Shown here one piece after another: positions 37,033-46,574 of a stretch of 64,000 nt of DNA. Under the pieces are notes generated by a model. The model was not told the origin of the DNA. It did not search any database and saw only the letters and a program-made list of their open reading frames with translations. Every line of letters begins with the position of its first letter. Position 1 is the first letter of the stretch. Location: contig NZ_JAFCMM010000001.1 in the NCBI RefSeq assembly GCF_018131225.1, forward strand, positions 1-64,000, written 5' to 3'. The translations under genes were made by a program, and so were the position numbers. The DNA is from Bradyrhizobium sp. U87765 SZCCT0048 (GTDB taxonomy: Bacteria > Pseudomonadota > Alphaproteobacteria > Rhizobiales > Xanthobacteraceae).

Positions 37033-38606
37033 GCAACTCCGAGACTGGCGCGTCGCGTTTCTCGACATATGGCGGACGCTTCGCGGTTCGCCCGAATATC
37101 GCGTCAAACGAGCGACATGCTGAAGGTTCGGCCAACTCGAATGGTTCGCAAGGCCGCGAGGAGATGTTGGTCGAATCCGGCAGGCGTGGCGTGACAAACC
37201 GAGATCGTTCAATCCTCACGGCGGACAAGGAGTTTTTGCCTGCTGCGATTGAAATCCTTGAAACCCCGCCGTCGCCTGTCGCGACGGCCCTGATATGGCT
37301 GCTGTTTTTCTCGACCGCGGCTGCATTGGCATGGTCGTATTTCGGCCGCATCGACATCTATGCGGTTGCGAGTGGTCGAATCCAGCCGAGCGGACGTTCC
37401 AAGGTCGTGCAGCCGCTGGACGTAGGCAAGGTTGCTGCCATCCACGTCCGCAATGGCAGTCGGGTGGAGCGCAATGACGTTCTTCTCGAACTCGAGCGAA
37501 CGGAGACGTCGGCGGAGATGAACGCTCAACTGCGCGATGTGGAAAGTCTGACGGCTGAAGTGGCGCGGCGGCAGGCTGCCATCGATGGCGCAAGTCTTCC
37601 GGTTATCGGGCCTCCCGCAGTCGGATTCGATGGAACCATTGACGACGCATTGCGGCGGCGAGAGGAACTGGTCTTGCAGGCAGATCTCGCGGATCTGGCC
37701 GCCAGCCGCGCTCGCCTCGAAGCCCAGCAGGCCGAAAAGCTTGCGACCCGCAGCCGATTGCTTGCAAGCATTGCTGCGCGTGAACGTCTCATTGCGTTGA
37801 GCCGGGAGCGCGTCGAGATGCGCGAGACGTTGACTGAGCGTGGCGCAGGGTCGCGCGCACTCACGATCGAGGCGCAGCAGCAGCTCGAAACGCAGCTTGC
37901 GTCGGATGTCGCGGATCGCAGCCAAGTGATCGAGACGGAGGCTGCGATAAAGTCGTTGGCGCGGCAGATTGACGAGAGCGTTTCTCGCTTCATTGCCGAC
38001 CAGACCGGCAAGCTTGCCGATGCGCAACGCAAGCTTGATCGCGTCAAGCAGGATTTGATCAAGGCCCGGGCGAAAAACGCACAGATGCAGCTGAGAGCGC
38101 CGATCGCCGGTGTTGTTCAGCAACTCGCGGTGACCACCGTCGGTCAGGTGGTCGGCTCGGGCCAATCGCTGATGACAATCGTGCCGCAGGATTCGGCGAT
38201 CGAGATCGAAGCCCAGGTCCTCAATCAGGATATCGGTTTCGTCGAGGTTGGTCAGCGTGCGGTTGTCAAAGTCGAAGCTTTTCCATTTACGCGCTATGGG
38301 ACGTTGGACGGCGTTGTGACAAACGTGTCGCGCGACGGGGTCGACCAGCGCGATCCGAGCACATCCGGCGATGCAACTGCGGTCGCAAGATCAGGCGGCG
38401 GATCGACGGCAGGGCAGGGGCAGAGTCTTGTGTTTCCGACGACGATTGAACTCGACCAGCATGCGATGACAATCGATGGTCGACCTCTACCGCTGGTCCC
38501 GGGTATGGCCGTTGCAGTTGAAATCAAGACCGGTCATCGTCGTGTGATCGACTATCTGTTGTCACCGATCCGAAAAGCGGTCACGCAAGCGGGGCATGAA
38601 CGGTGA
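37029..38606 (+). CDS. HlyD-family type I secretion membrane-fusion protein
   Basis: This 525-residue adaptor has a cytoplasmic N-terminus of about 83 residues, one transmembrane helix (84-103), a split lipoyl/barrel-sandwich domain (QPSGRSKVVQPLDVGKV and QMRAPIAGVV-like LRAPIAGVVQQLAV), a long coiled coil (about 150-345) and a beta-barrel end with the PGMAVAVEIKTGHR motif of HlyD. It bridges the ABC exporter to an outer-membrane TolC. GTG 37029 overlaps the exporter's TGA, so the pair is translationally coupled. The substrate is probably the convergent metalloprotease next door. Confidence 0.92.
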   Translation: MSNSETGASRFSTYGGRFAVRPNIASNERHAEGSANSNGSQGREEMLVESGRRGVTNRDRSILTADKEFLPAAIEILETPPSPVATALIWLLFFSTAAALAWSYFGRIDIYAVASGRIQPSGRSKVVQPLDVGKVAAIHVRNGSRVERNDVLLELERTETSAEMNAQLRDVESLTAEVARRQAAIDGASLPVIGPPAVGFDGTIDDALRRREELVLQADLADLAASRARLEAQQAEKLATRSRLLASIAARERLIALSRERVEMRETLTERGAGSRALTIEAQQQLETQLASDVADRSQVIETEAAIKSLARQIDESVSRFIADQTGKLADAQRKLDRVKQDLIKARAKNAQMQLRAPIAGVVQQLAVTTVGQVVGSGQSLMTIVPQDSAIEIEAQVLNQDIGFVEVGQRAVVKVEAFPFTRYGTLDGVVTNVSRDGVDQRDPSTSGDATAVARSGGGSTAGQGQSLVFPTTIELDQHAMTIDGRPLPLVPGMAVAVEIKTGHRRVIDYLLSPIRKAVTQAGHER

Positions 38607-38659
38607 TGCGTGCCTGTTCCGCGTCGACCGCGGCTGCGATGCGGGCGGTCGAACGAGTT

Positions 38660-40351
38660 CTATTTCTTGAGCACAAGATTAAGGTTTGGAGATGATGCGC
38701 CGAGGCCAATGCTCTGATTGATCTGGCCCCCCTGCATGACCCACTCGCTCATTGCGCCGGTGCTGCTGTCGCGCCAGATGATGTCCTGAACGCCGCTGCT
38801 TGTAAAATCACCGACGCCGACGAACTGCCAGGTGGGTGAGGTGCTTCCCAGTGTGATTGATTGGGCGATGTTGCCGTTCGACATTATCCACTCGCCGACG
38901 GTATTGCTGGTGCTGTCCCGCCACAGGATGTCGTCGGTGCCGTTGCCGGTGAAGTCCCCGTAACCCAGGATCTGAAATCCGGGAGCGGTGCTGCCAAGAC
39001 TTGGCGCAGCGTAGATCTGGCCGTTTGAGATCAGCCATTCTCCGACGACACCATTGCTCTGCTCCCAGAGGATATCGTCAGTCTTTCCTCCGGTGAAACG
39101 GCCCGCTCCGATAATCTGCAGACTGGTCGAGGCCTGCCCGAGTGACGGAGCCGCGTAAATCTCGGCATTCGAGATCAGCCATTCCCCGATGGTGCCGGAG
39201 CCGCTTTCCCAAAAGATATCGCTTGTGCCATCGCCGTTGAAGTCTCCGATCGCTGCGATCTTGTAGCCAGCCGGCATCGTACCAAGGAAGGGTGCTGCGG
39301 AGATCTGGCCTCTGGAGAAGATCCACTCCCCCATGTTTCCGTTGCTTTGCTGCCAGAAAATATCGCTGGTCCCATCGCCGTTGAAATCACCGGTTCCGAC
39401 GATTTGGTAGCCGGTGGCATTGCCAAGGGCTGGGGCTGCTGAAATCTGACCGTTGCTCATCAGCCATTCGCCGACGTCCCCCGACGTCGTATTCTGCCAA
39501 AAGACGTCGCTCGTATAATTGCCGGTGAAATCGCTGCTTGCAGACGCGCGAGTCCAGCCGAGGATATTGTCCTCCCGCACGTCGACCGGGGTGATGAACG
39601 AGCCTGTGCCGCGATAGCCGTCACCATAGGAATCGCCCTGGATGGACGGCAGCCAATCGACGGCGTCTCCACCGTTGACCGGATTATTGTACTGCTGAAG
39701 CAATGTCTGGCCATCGATCGAGAAATAGCCGGGGCCGGGGGTCAAAGCGCGCACAAGCGAGCCCCCGTTCGGATTGTAGCGGAAGAGATCGAGTTCGCTG
39801 TGCCAGCCGTTCCAGTTCTGTTCGTTCCCTGCGCCGGTCATTCCGAGCGCCTGGATGCGCCCCAGGGATCCTTCGGAGAGTTCATGCTCCAGAACGCCGA
39901 TCGCATCAAATGTCCCAGGTGTATTCCGGGCATACGGATTGAAGCTGAACCCGCTGAAACCGATATTGCTGTTGAGGTTGACGGTGTCGTCCGTGCCGGT
40001 CGCGGACGTCAGTCCCAGCAAGCGAGCCTGAGCCTGGGGAACGAACCATTGCGAGCTTCCCGTCGGGTCGCTCGCCGGCATTGTGGCGTAAGCGCCAATT
40101 TGATCCGGGGATCGGCCAATCGCTTTCAGCGCCGTTGTCAGCTGGGCGTAGGACACCAAAACCCCCGCGAAATTATTGTTCGCCAGATCGCCTGCGGGGA
40201 GGGCCGACCAATTGAAGGTCACGTTCACGGTGACATTGTTGGTAAATTCGTGCTGGTAGTACTGGCAGGCTGTGACGCAGGCCGCTTCAAATACAGCCTG
40301 CTGGGAAGCCGTCAGGCCAGTCAAATTTCCAAAGGTAATGTTGAAATTCAT
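38660..40351 (-). CDS. Secreted metalloprotease with FG-GAP/VCBS-like repeats
   Basis: This 563-residue protein has no Sec signal peptide. Residues 1-270 resemble the NF038122-type metalloproteases, with a zinc motif H156-E157-LS-E160-GSLGRI followed by WHSELDLFRY. Residues 274-563 are six repeats of about 48 residues (DFTGNGTDDILW--GEWLISNGQI--), matching FG-GAP/VCBS blades with calcium-binding DxNxDG loops. Lack of a signal peptide, presence of calcium-type repeats, and position next to an HlyB/HlyD pair suggest type I secretion. It is convergent with that pair. Protease activity and substrate are untested, and an adhesin role is possible. Confidence 0.8.
   Translation of the reverse strand: MNFNITFGNLTGLTASQQAVFEAACVTACQYYQHEFTNNVTVNVTFNWSALPAGDLANNNFAGVLVSYAQLTTALKAIGRSPDQIGAYATMPASDPTGSSQWFVPQAQARLLGLTSATGTDDTVNLNSNIGFSGFSFNPYARNTPGTFDAIGVLEHELSEGSLGRIQALGMTGAGNEQNWNGWHSELDLFRYNPNGGSLVRALTPGPGYFSIDGQTLLQQYNNPVNGGDAVDWLPSIQGDSYGDGYRGTGSFITPVDVREDNILGWTRASASSDFTGNYTSDVFWQNTTSGDVGEWLMSNGQISAAPALGNATGYQIVGTGDFNGDGTSDIFWQQSNGNMGEWIFSRGQISAAPFLGTMPAGYKIAAIGDFNGDGTSDIFWESGSGTIGEWLISNAEIYAAPSLGQASTSLQIIGAGRFTGGKTDDILWEQSNGVVGEWLISNGQIYAAPSLGSTAPGFQILGYGDFTGNGTDDILWRDSTSNTVGEWIMSNGNIAQSITLGSTSPTWQFVGVGDFTSSGVQDIIWRDSSTGAMSEWVMQGGQINQSIGLGASSPNLNLVLKK
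38663..39532 (-). repeat. Six tandem ~145-bp coding repeats
   Basis: The 3' half of the metalloprotease gene encodes six repeats of 47-49 residues sharing a DFxGxGTxDIxW start, a GEWxxSNGQI centre and an xQIxGxG end. The repeats are diverged at the DNA level, so recent expansion is unlikely. The last one degenerates at its end (NLNLVLKK). Seven such blades would make a closed propeller; six are visible here. Confidence 0.85.
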
Positions 40352-40485
40352 GAGGTGAACTCACTGAATTCAGAATATTTCAGAATACTACTGAAGGGCT
40401 TGATTTTGCGCCCACTCTCAATTCGTGCAATCGCAATCTAGTGCGGGCTCCACCCCAGCGCAAGCGGGGGTTTAGCAAAGGAAAA

Positions 40486-42588
40486 TTATCCCGCGCCGAG
40501 CAGTGCGATCGCCTCGTCGCGCTCGAACAGATAGAGCAGGCAACGCAGCGCCTCGCCCTCGGCTCCCGTCAGCTGCGGATTATCCTTCATGATGCGCAGG
40601 GTCTCGTTGCGGGCCTGTGCGATCAACTGCGCATGTACCTCGGGGCGGGCGATGCGATAGCCGGGTAAGCCGCTCTGGCGTGTTCCCAGCACGTCGCCTT
40701 CGCCGCGCAGCTTGAGGTCCTCTTCGGCAATGCGAAAGCCATCGGTGGTGTCGCGGATCACCCGCAGCCGCGCCTGGGACATCTCGCTCAGCGGCTCGCG
40801 GTAGAGCAGGACACAGGTCGACGCCTCCGAGCCGCGGCCGATGCGTCCCCGCAATTGATGCAACTGCGCAAGGCCAAAGCGCTCGGCGTTCTCGATGACC
40901 ATGATGGTGGCCGCCGGGACATCGACGCCGACCTCAACCACGGTAGTGGCGACAAGAAGGCTGATGGCGCCGGACGCGAAGCGTCCCATCACCTCGTCCT
41001 TCTCGGCGCCCTTCATCTTGCCGTGGACGAGGCCGACGTCGGCACCAAAACGCTCCTGCAGGCTTGCGAAGCGTTGCTCCGCATCGATCAGGAAGTCGAG
41101 CTTTTCGGATTCCTCGACCAGCGGGCAGATCCAGTAGACGCGCTTGCCGCCCTTGAGCGCCCGCCCGACGGCGTCCATGACCTCGTTCAGCCGCGTCGAC
41201 GGCACCGCGCGGGTATCGATCGGTTGCCGTCCGGCGGGCTTCTCGCGCAGCTCGGAGATGTCCATGTCACCGAAGAAGGTCAGGACCAGTGTGCGCGGGA
41301 TCGGGGTCGCGCTCAGCACCAGCACGTCGACGGCGCGGCCCTTGTCGGTGAGCGCCAGCCGCTCGCGCACCCCGAAACGGTGCTGCTCGTCGACGATCGC
41401 CAGCGCCAGCGACTTGAAGATGACGTCGTCCTGGATCAGCGCATGGGTGCCGACCAGCAGATCGATCTCGCCGGCGGCGAGTTGCGCCAGCAGGGTACGG
41501 CGCTCCCGACCTTTCTCGCGGCCGGTGAGAATGGCGACACGGACGCCTGCGGCTTCCGCCATCGGCGCAATCGTCTTGTGGTGCTGGCGGGCCAGGATCT
41601 CGGTCGGCGCCATCAGCGCCGACTGGCTGCCGACCTCGGCGACCGCGGCCGCGGCGAGCAGGGCGACCACTGTCTTGCCCGAGCCGACGTCGCCCTGCAG
41701 CAGCCGCAGCATGCGCAACGGTTGGGTGAGGTCGTGAGCGATCGCGGTCACGGCCTGTTGCTGCGAAGTGGTGAGTACGTAGGGCAGCGCGTCGATGATG
41801 CGCCGGCGCAGATGGCCGTCGCCGGCATTGCGGGCACCCGCCGGACGCCGCAACTGCGCACGGACCAGCGCCAGCGCCAGCTGGCCGGCGAGCAGTTCGT
41901 CATAGGCGAGGCGGGACCAGAAGGGACCGTCCGGCAGAATGTCGGTCAGCTCCTGCGGCGCATGAAGATGGTTCAGCGCCACGGCGAACGGCGGGAAACT
42001 GCAGCGGCGCAGCACGTCCGGGGCAATCCATTCCGGCATCTCGGGCAGCCGGGTGAGTGCCTGCGCGACGGCGCGGCGCAGCGCGCCGAGGGCAAGCCCT
42101 TCGGTCAGTGGGTAGACCGGCTCGATCAGCGACAGCTTGGCCAGGCCGGCCTCGTCGACGACGCGGTCGGGGTGGACGATCTGCAGCGTGCCGTCGAACA
42201 TCTGGGCCGTGCCCGAGACGAAGCGTCGCGTGCCGATCGGCAGCAGCCGCTCGACATAGTCGCCCTTGGGACGGAAGAACGTCAGCAGGACGTCGCCGGT
42301 ATCGTCGCTGGCATAGACCAGATAGGGCGCACGCGAGCGTCCGGGCGGTGCGGGACGATGCCGGTCCACCGTGACGTCCAGGGTGACCACGGTGCCCTGC
42401 ACCACGTCCCGGATTTTCGGTCGCGCCCGCCGGTCGATCACGCTTGCAGGCAGGTGCAGCAGCAGGTCGACGAGCCGCGGCGTCTCGCTGCGGTCCAGCA
42501 GGTAGCGGAACAGCTTGTCCTGCTTCGGTCCGACACCGGCAAGGTTCGTAACCGGCACGAACAGGGGGTTGAGACGCTCGGGACGCAT
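40486..42588 (-). CDS. recG: ATP-dependent DNA helicase RecG
   Basis: This 700-residue helicase reverses stalled forks and processes branched DNA. An N-terminal wedge/OB domain (about 60-140) precedes the helicase core, with Walker A GDVGSGKT (299-306), DEQH box (VDEQHRFG), SATPIPRT motif III and motif VI QLRGRIGRG. The C-terminal RecG segment LRGEGDVLGTRQSGLP is present. The length is normal. It is divergent from sdhE-mfd, another repair-linked pair. Confidence 0.97.
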   Translation of the reverse strand: MRPERLNPLFVPVTNLAGVGPKQDKLFRYLLDRSETPRLVDLLLHLPASVIDRRARPKIRDVVQGTVVTLDVTVDRHRPAPPGRSRAPYLVYASDDTGDVLLTFFRPKGDYVERLLPIGTRRFVSGTAQMFDGTLQIVHPDRVVDEAGLAKLSLIEPVYPLTEGLALGALRRAVAQALTRLPEMPEWIAPDVLRRCSFPPFAVALNHLHAPQELTDILPDGPFWSRLAYDELLAGQLALALVRAQLRRPAGARNAGDGHLRRRIIDALPYVLTTSQQQAVTAIAHDLTQPLRMLRLLQGDVGSGKTVVALLAAAAVAEVGSQSALMAPTEILARQHHKTIAPMAEAAGVRVAILTGREKGRERRTLLAQLAAGEIDLLVGTHALIQDDVIFKSLALAIVDEQHRFGVRERLALTDKGRAVDVLVLSATPIPRTLVLTFFGDMDISELREKPAGRQPIDTRAVPSTRLNEVMDAVGRALKGGKRVYWICPLVEESEKLDFLIDAEQRFASLQERFGADVGLVHGKMKGAEKDEVMGRFASGAISLLVATTVVEVGVDVPAATIMVIENAERFGLAQLHQLRGRIGRGSEASTCVLLYREPLSEMSQARLRVIRDTTDGFRIAEEDLKLRGEGDVLGTRQSGLPGYRIARPEVHAQLIAQARNETLRIMKDNPQLTGAEGEALRCLLYLFERDEAIALLGAG

Positions 42589-42750
42589 GCGGCCGACTCA
42601 AGGGGTGAAGCAGGATGCTCGCTTTTGCATAACCTGAATGCAATGCAAGGGTCTGTTCCCGCAACTGGGCTGCTGACATCGGCCGCGGGCGAGGTTATAT
42701 CAAGCGCGCCCGGCACGTCCGGGCTTTTGGCGTTGGACCGGGTTTGAGAC

Positions 42751-43041
42751 ATGACAGGAACGACACGATCGAGTGCAGGGCTCGATGACCGCCGCAAGCG
42801 GCTGCTCTTTCGCTGCTGGCATCGCGGCATGCGCGAGATGGACCTGATCCTGGGCCGGTTCGCCGATGCCCATATCGCTGATCTCACCGACAGCGAGCTC
42901 GACGATCTCGAGCGGCTGGGCGAGCTGCCGGATCCGGATCTGTACGCGGCGCTGAGCGGCGGCGCCGAATTGCCGGCGGAATTCACCCGTGGCGTGTTCC
43001 AGCGCATCAAGGCCTTCCAGGCGACGGACGCCGGCGCATGA
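42751..43041 (+). CDS. sdhE: Succinate dehydrogenase flavinylation factor SdhE
   Basis: This 96-residue protein helps attach FAD covalently to SdhA. The hallmark RGMREMDLILGRFAD motif (family RGxxExD) lies near residues 25-39, within a five-helix bundle of normal size. Its stop overlaps the mfd start as ATGA, so mfd is translationally coupled to it, an arrangement common in this order. Confidence 0.95.
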   Translation: MTGTTRSSAGLDDRRKRLLFRCWHRGMREMDLILGRFADAHIADLTDSELDDLERLGELPDPDLYAALSGGAELPAEFTRGVFQRIKAFQATDAGA

Positions 43042-46000
43042 GCAAGCCGACTGCATCGCGTTCGCCGGCCGAACTGTTGTCGCCGGGCCGCTCCCTGACG
43101 CTCGCCAATGTCGCCGAGGGCGCGGAAGGCCTCATCGCCTCCGACCTCGCGCGCGCCGTTTCCGCCCGGGCCAACCCGCCGGCGGTCAGTCTCGCGGTCG
43201 TCTGCCGCGACGGGCCACGTATGGCCCAGCTCGCGCGGGCGCTGGAGTTCTTTGCTCCCGATATCGCCGTGCTGCAGTTTCCGGCGTGGGACTGTCAGCC
43301 CTATGACCGCGTCTCGCCTCATGGCGGCATCGTCGCGCAGCGCGTCACCACCCTCGCGCGGCTGTCGCGCCTCAAGCGCGGCGACAAGCCGCTGATCGTG
43401 CTGACCACCGTCAACGCCATCCTGCAGCGCGTGCCGCCGCGCGAGGTCATCGCCGCCCAGGCCCTGTCGGTGGCCCCTGGTCATGCGGTCGGCATGGACT
43501 CGATCGTCGCCTGGCTCGAGCACAATGGCTACAACCGTTCGTCCACCGTGCGCGAGTCCGGCGAATACGCCGTGCGCGGCGGTATCCTCGATCTGTTTCC
43601 CGCCGGCCTCGATCAGCCGGTGCGTTTCGACTTCTTCGGCGACACGCTGGAATCGATCAGGACATTCGATCCGGAGACGCAGCGCACGCTGCTCGACATG
43701 CGCGCGCTCGACCTCGTGCCGGTCGCCGAATTCCAGCTGGTCACCGAGACCATCCGCCGTTTCCGCATGGGCTATGTGGCGACCTTCGGCGCGCCGCAGC
43801 GCGACGACATGCTCTACGAGGCGGTGAGCGAGGGGCGGCGGCATCCGGGCATGGAGCACTGGCTGCCGCTGTTCCAGGAGCGCATGGACACGCTGTTCGA
43901 CTATCTCGGCGGTGCGCCGGTCACCATCGAACCGCAGAGCGAGGATGCGGCGCGCGAGCGCATCAGCCAGATCAAGGACTACTACGAAGCGCGGCGCGAG
44001 GCGCTGGAGCACCCGGGTGGCGGAGCGTTGTACAAGCCGTTGCCGCCGGACCAGCTCTATCTGACCGATGAGGAATGGAGTGGTCTGCTGGCCAAAGCGG
44101 CGCTGGCGCGGCTGTCGCCGTTCGCCGTGCCGGAGGCGGATAACGTCATCGACGCCGGCCTGCGGCAGGGGCGCAATTTTGCGCCCGAGCGCGCCGACAC
44201 CGCCGTCAACGTCTTCGAGGCCGTGGTCGCCCATATCCAGGGCCTGCAGGCGGCGCGCAAGAAAGTCATGGTCGCGCTGTGGACCGAAGGCTCGCGCGAG
44301 CGCATGGCCAACATGCTGCGCGACCACAAGCTGCTCAATCTCACCAGCATCAACGTCTGGCGCACGGTGCAGGCGACGCCGCGCAACGAGACCACGCTGG
44401 CTGTCGTCGGCCTCGAAGCGGGTTTCGAGACCGACGCCATCGCGGTGATCACCGAGCAGGACATTCTGGGCGATCGTCTGGTGCGTCCGCGCCGGGCCGG
44501 CAAGAAGCTTGAAAACTTCATCTCCGAGGTCACCAGCCTGTCGACCGGCGATCTCGTCGTCCATGTCGAGCACGGCATCGGCCGCTTCGTCGGCCTGCAG
44601 ACCCTGGATGTCGCCGGTGCGCCGCACGACTGTCTCGAACTGCGCTACGCCAACGAGACCAAGCTGTTTCTGCCGGTCGAGAACATCGAGCTGCTGTCGC
44701 GTTATGGCTCCGAGCAGACCGATGTCGAACTCGACCGTCTTGGCGGCAGCGGCTGGCAGGCGCGCAAGGCCAAGCTCAAGAACAAGATCCGCGAGATCGC
44801 GGGCGACCTGATCAAGGTGGCGGCCGAGCGCTTCCTCCACGAAGCCCCCAAGTTTCCGGTACAGCAGGGCACCTACGACGAGTTCTGCGCCCGCTTTCCC
44901 TATGAGGAGACCGAGGATCAGCTCGGCGCCATCAACGCGACCCTGCACGACCTCGAAACCGGCCGACCGATGGACCGCCTGGTGTGCGGCGACGTTGGTT
45001 TCGGCAAGACGGAAGTTGCGTTGCGCGCCGCCTTCGCGGTCGCGCTCGAGGGCCGGCAGGTCGCCGTCGTCGTGCCGACCACGCTGCTCGCGCGCCAGCA
45101 CGCCAAGAACTTCACAGAGCGGTTCCGCGGCTTCCCGGTCAATGTCGCCCAGGTGTCGCGCCTTGTCGCCGGCAAGGAACTGACCAACGTCAAGAAGGGC
45201 CTTGCCGACGGCACGGTGGACATCGTCGTCGGCACCCATGCGCTGCTCGGCAAGGCCATCAAGTTCAAGGATCTTGGCCTCCTGATCGTCGACGAGGAGC
45301 AGCATTTCGGCGTCAGCCACAAGGAAAAGCTCAAGCAGCTGCGCTCCGAGGTCCATGTGCTGACTCTGAGCGCGACGCCGATCCCGCGCACCCTGCAACT
45401 GGCGCTGACCGGCGTGCGCGATCTCTCCATCATCGCCTCGCCGCCGGTCGACCGCCTCGCGGTGCGCACCTTCGTGGCGCCGTTCGATCCGCTGATGATC
45501 CGCGAGGCGCTGCTGCGCGAGCGTTATCGCGGCGGCCAGGCGTTCTATGTCTGCCCGCGGATCGACGACCTCGCCGAGGCCAAGGATTTCCTCGACAAGC
45601 ACGTGCCGGAGATGAAGGTCGCGGTCGCCCACGGCCAGATGCCGCCGAGCGTCATCGAGGACATCATGTCGGCGTTCTACGATGGCAAGTACGACATCCT
45701 GCTGTCGACCACGATCGTGGAATCTGGCCTCGATATTCCTTCGGCCAACACGCTGATCGTGCATCGCGCCGACATGTTCGGTCTCGCCCAGCTCTATCAG
45801 CTGCGTGGCCGCGTCGGGCGTTCCAAGCTGCGCGCCTACGCACTGTTTACCCTGCCGGCACAGCACAAGATCACGCCCCAGGCCGAGCGCCGTCTCAAGG
45901 TGCTGCAGTCCCTGGAAAACCTCGGTGCCGGCTTCCAGCTGGCCTCGCACGATCTCGACATCCGCGGTTCGGGCAACCTGCTCGGCGAGGAGCAGTCCGG

Positions 46001-46559
46001 CCACATCAAGGAAGTCGGCTTCGAGCTTTACCAGTCGATGCTGGAGGAGGCGATCACCAGCCTCAAGGCGGGCATTACCGAGCCGGTGGCCGACCGCTGG
46101 TCACCGCAGATCACGCTGGGCATGCCGGTGCTGATCCCCGACGACTACGTCAAGGACCTGTCGGTGCGGCTGTCGCTCTACCGCCGTCTCGCCGATCTCG
46201 ACACCGACGACCAGATCGCCGATTTCGGCGCCGAATTGCGCGACCGCTTCGGTCCGCTGCCGGACGAGGTGCGTTACCTGTTCAAGGTCGTCGCCATCAA
46301 GGCCTACTGCCGCCGTGCCAATGTCGAGAAGGTCGACGCCGGTCCCAAGGGCGCCGTCATCACGTTCCGTGACAATGCGTTCGCCCATCCCGATCGTCTG
46401 GTGGCGTTCATCCGCACCCATGGCGCCGCGGCCAAGGTCCGCCCGGACATGAAGGTCGTGTTCCTGCAGGAATGGCACACGCCCGAAGAGCGCCTCGAAG
46501 GCACGACCACGATCCTCAGGGACCTGGCGACTCTGGCAGAAGGCAAGAAGGCAGCCTGA
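43038..46559 (+). CDS. mfd: Transcription-repair coupling factor Mfd
   Basis: This 1173-residue translocase removes stalled RNA polymerase and recruits UvrA. The N-terminal UvrB-like modules (about 20-340) include FPAWDCQPYDRVSPH. The RNA-polymerase-interacting CarD-like domain lies around 490-560 (GDLVVHVEHGIGRFVGLQTL). The RecG-like motor has Walker A GDVGFGKTEVA near 651, DEEQHFG and SATPIPRTLQ. The TRG motif region and the C-terminal UvrA-binding regulatory domain follow. The length is standard. It overlaps sdhE by four bases. Confidence 0.98.
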   Translation: MSKPTASRSPAELLSPGRSLTLANVAEGAEGLIASDLARAVSARANPPAVSLAVVCRDGPRMAQLARALEFFAPDIAVLQFPAWDCQPYDRVSPHGGIVAQRVTTLARLSRLKRGDKPLIVLTTVNAILQRVPPREVIAAQALSVAPGHAVGMDSIVAWLEHNGYNRSSTVRESGEYAVRGGILDLFPAGLDQPVRFDFFGDTLESIRTFDPETQRTLLDMRALDLVPVAEFQLVTETIRRFRMGYVATFGAPQRDDMLYEAVSEGRRHPGMEHWLPLFQERMDTLFDYLGGAPVTIEPQSEDAARERISQIKDYYEARREALEHPGGGALYKPLPPDQLYLTDEEWSGLLAKAALARLSPFAVPEADNVIDAGLRQGRNFAPERADTAVNVFEAVVAHIQGLQAARKKVMVALWTEGSRERMANMLRDHKLLNLTSINVWRTVQATPRNETTLAVVGLEAGFETDAIAVITEQDILGDRLVRPRRAGKKLENFISEVTSLSTGDLVVHVEHGIGRFVGLQTLDVAGAPHDCLELRYANETKLFLPVENIELLSRYGSEQTDVELDRLGGSGWQARKAKLKNKIREIAGDLIKVAAERFLHEAPKFPVQQGTYDEFCARFPYEETEDQLGAINATLHDLETGRPMDRLVCGDVGFGKTEVALRAAFAVALEGRQVAVVVPTTLLARQHAKNFTERFRGFPVNVAQVSRLVAGKELTNVKKGLADGTVDIVVGTHALLGKAIKFKDLGLLIVDEEQHFGVSHKEKLKQLRSEVHVLTLSATPIPRTLQLALTGVRDLSIIASPPVDRLAVRTFVAPFDPLMIREALLRERYRGGQAFYVCPRIDDLAEAKDFLDKHVPEMKVAVAHGQMPPSVIEDIMSAFYDGKYDILLSTTIVESGLDIPSANTLIVHRADMFGLAQLYQLRGRVGRSKLRAYALFTLPAQHKITPQAERRLKVLQSLENLGAGFQLASHDLDIRGSGNLLGEEQSGHIKEVGFELYQSMLEEAITSLKAGITEPVADRWSPQITLGMPVLIPDDYVKDLSVRLSLYRRLADLDTDDQIADFGAELRDRFGPLPDEVRYLFKVVAIKAYCRRANVEKVDAGPKGAVITFRDNAFAHPDRLVAFIRTHGAAAKVRPDMKVVFLQEWHTPEERLEGTTTILRDLATLAEGKKAA

Positions 46560-46574
46560 CAGCCGGTGTTCTGT

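Noticed and set aside
42438..46004. 1188-codon open frame antisense to mfd and running into recG
   Set aside because: It is a shadow of mfd codon bias; Arg/Asp/Gly-rich with no domain.
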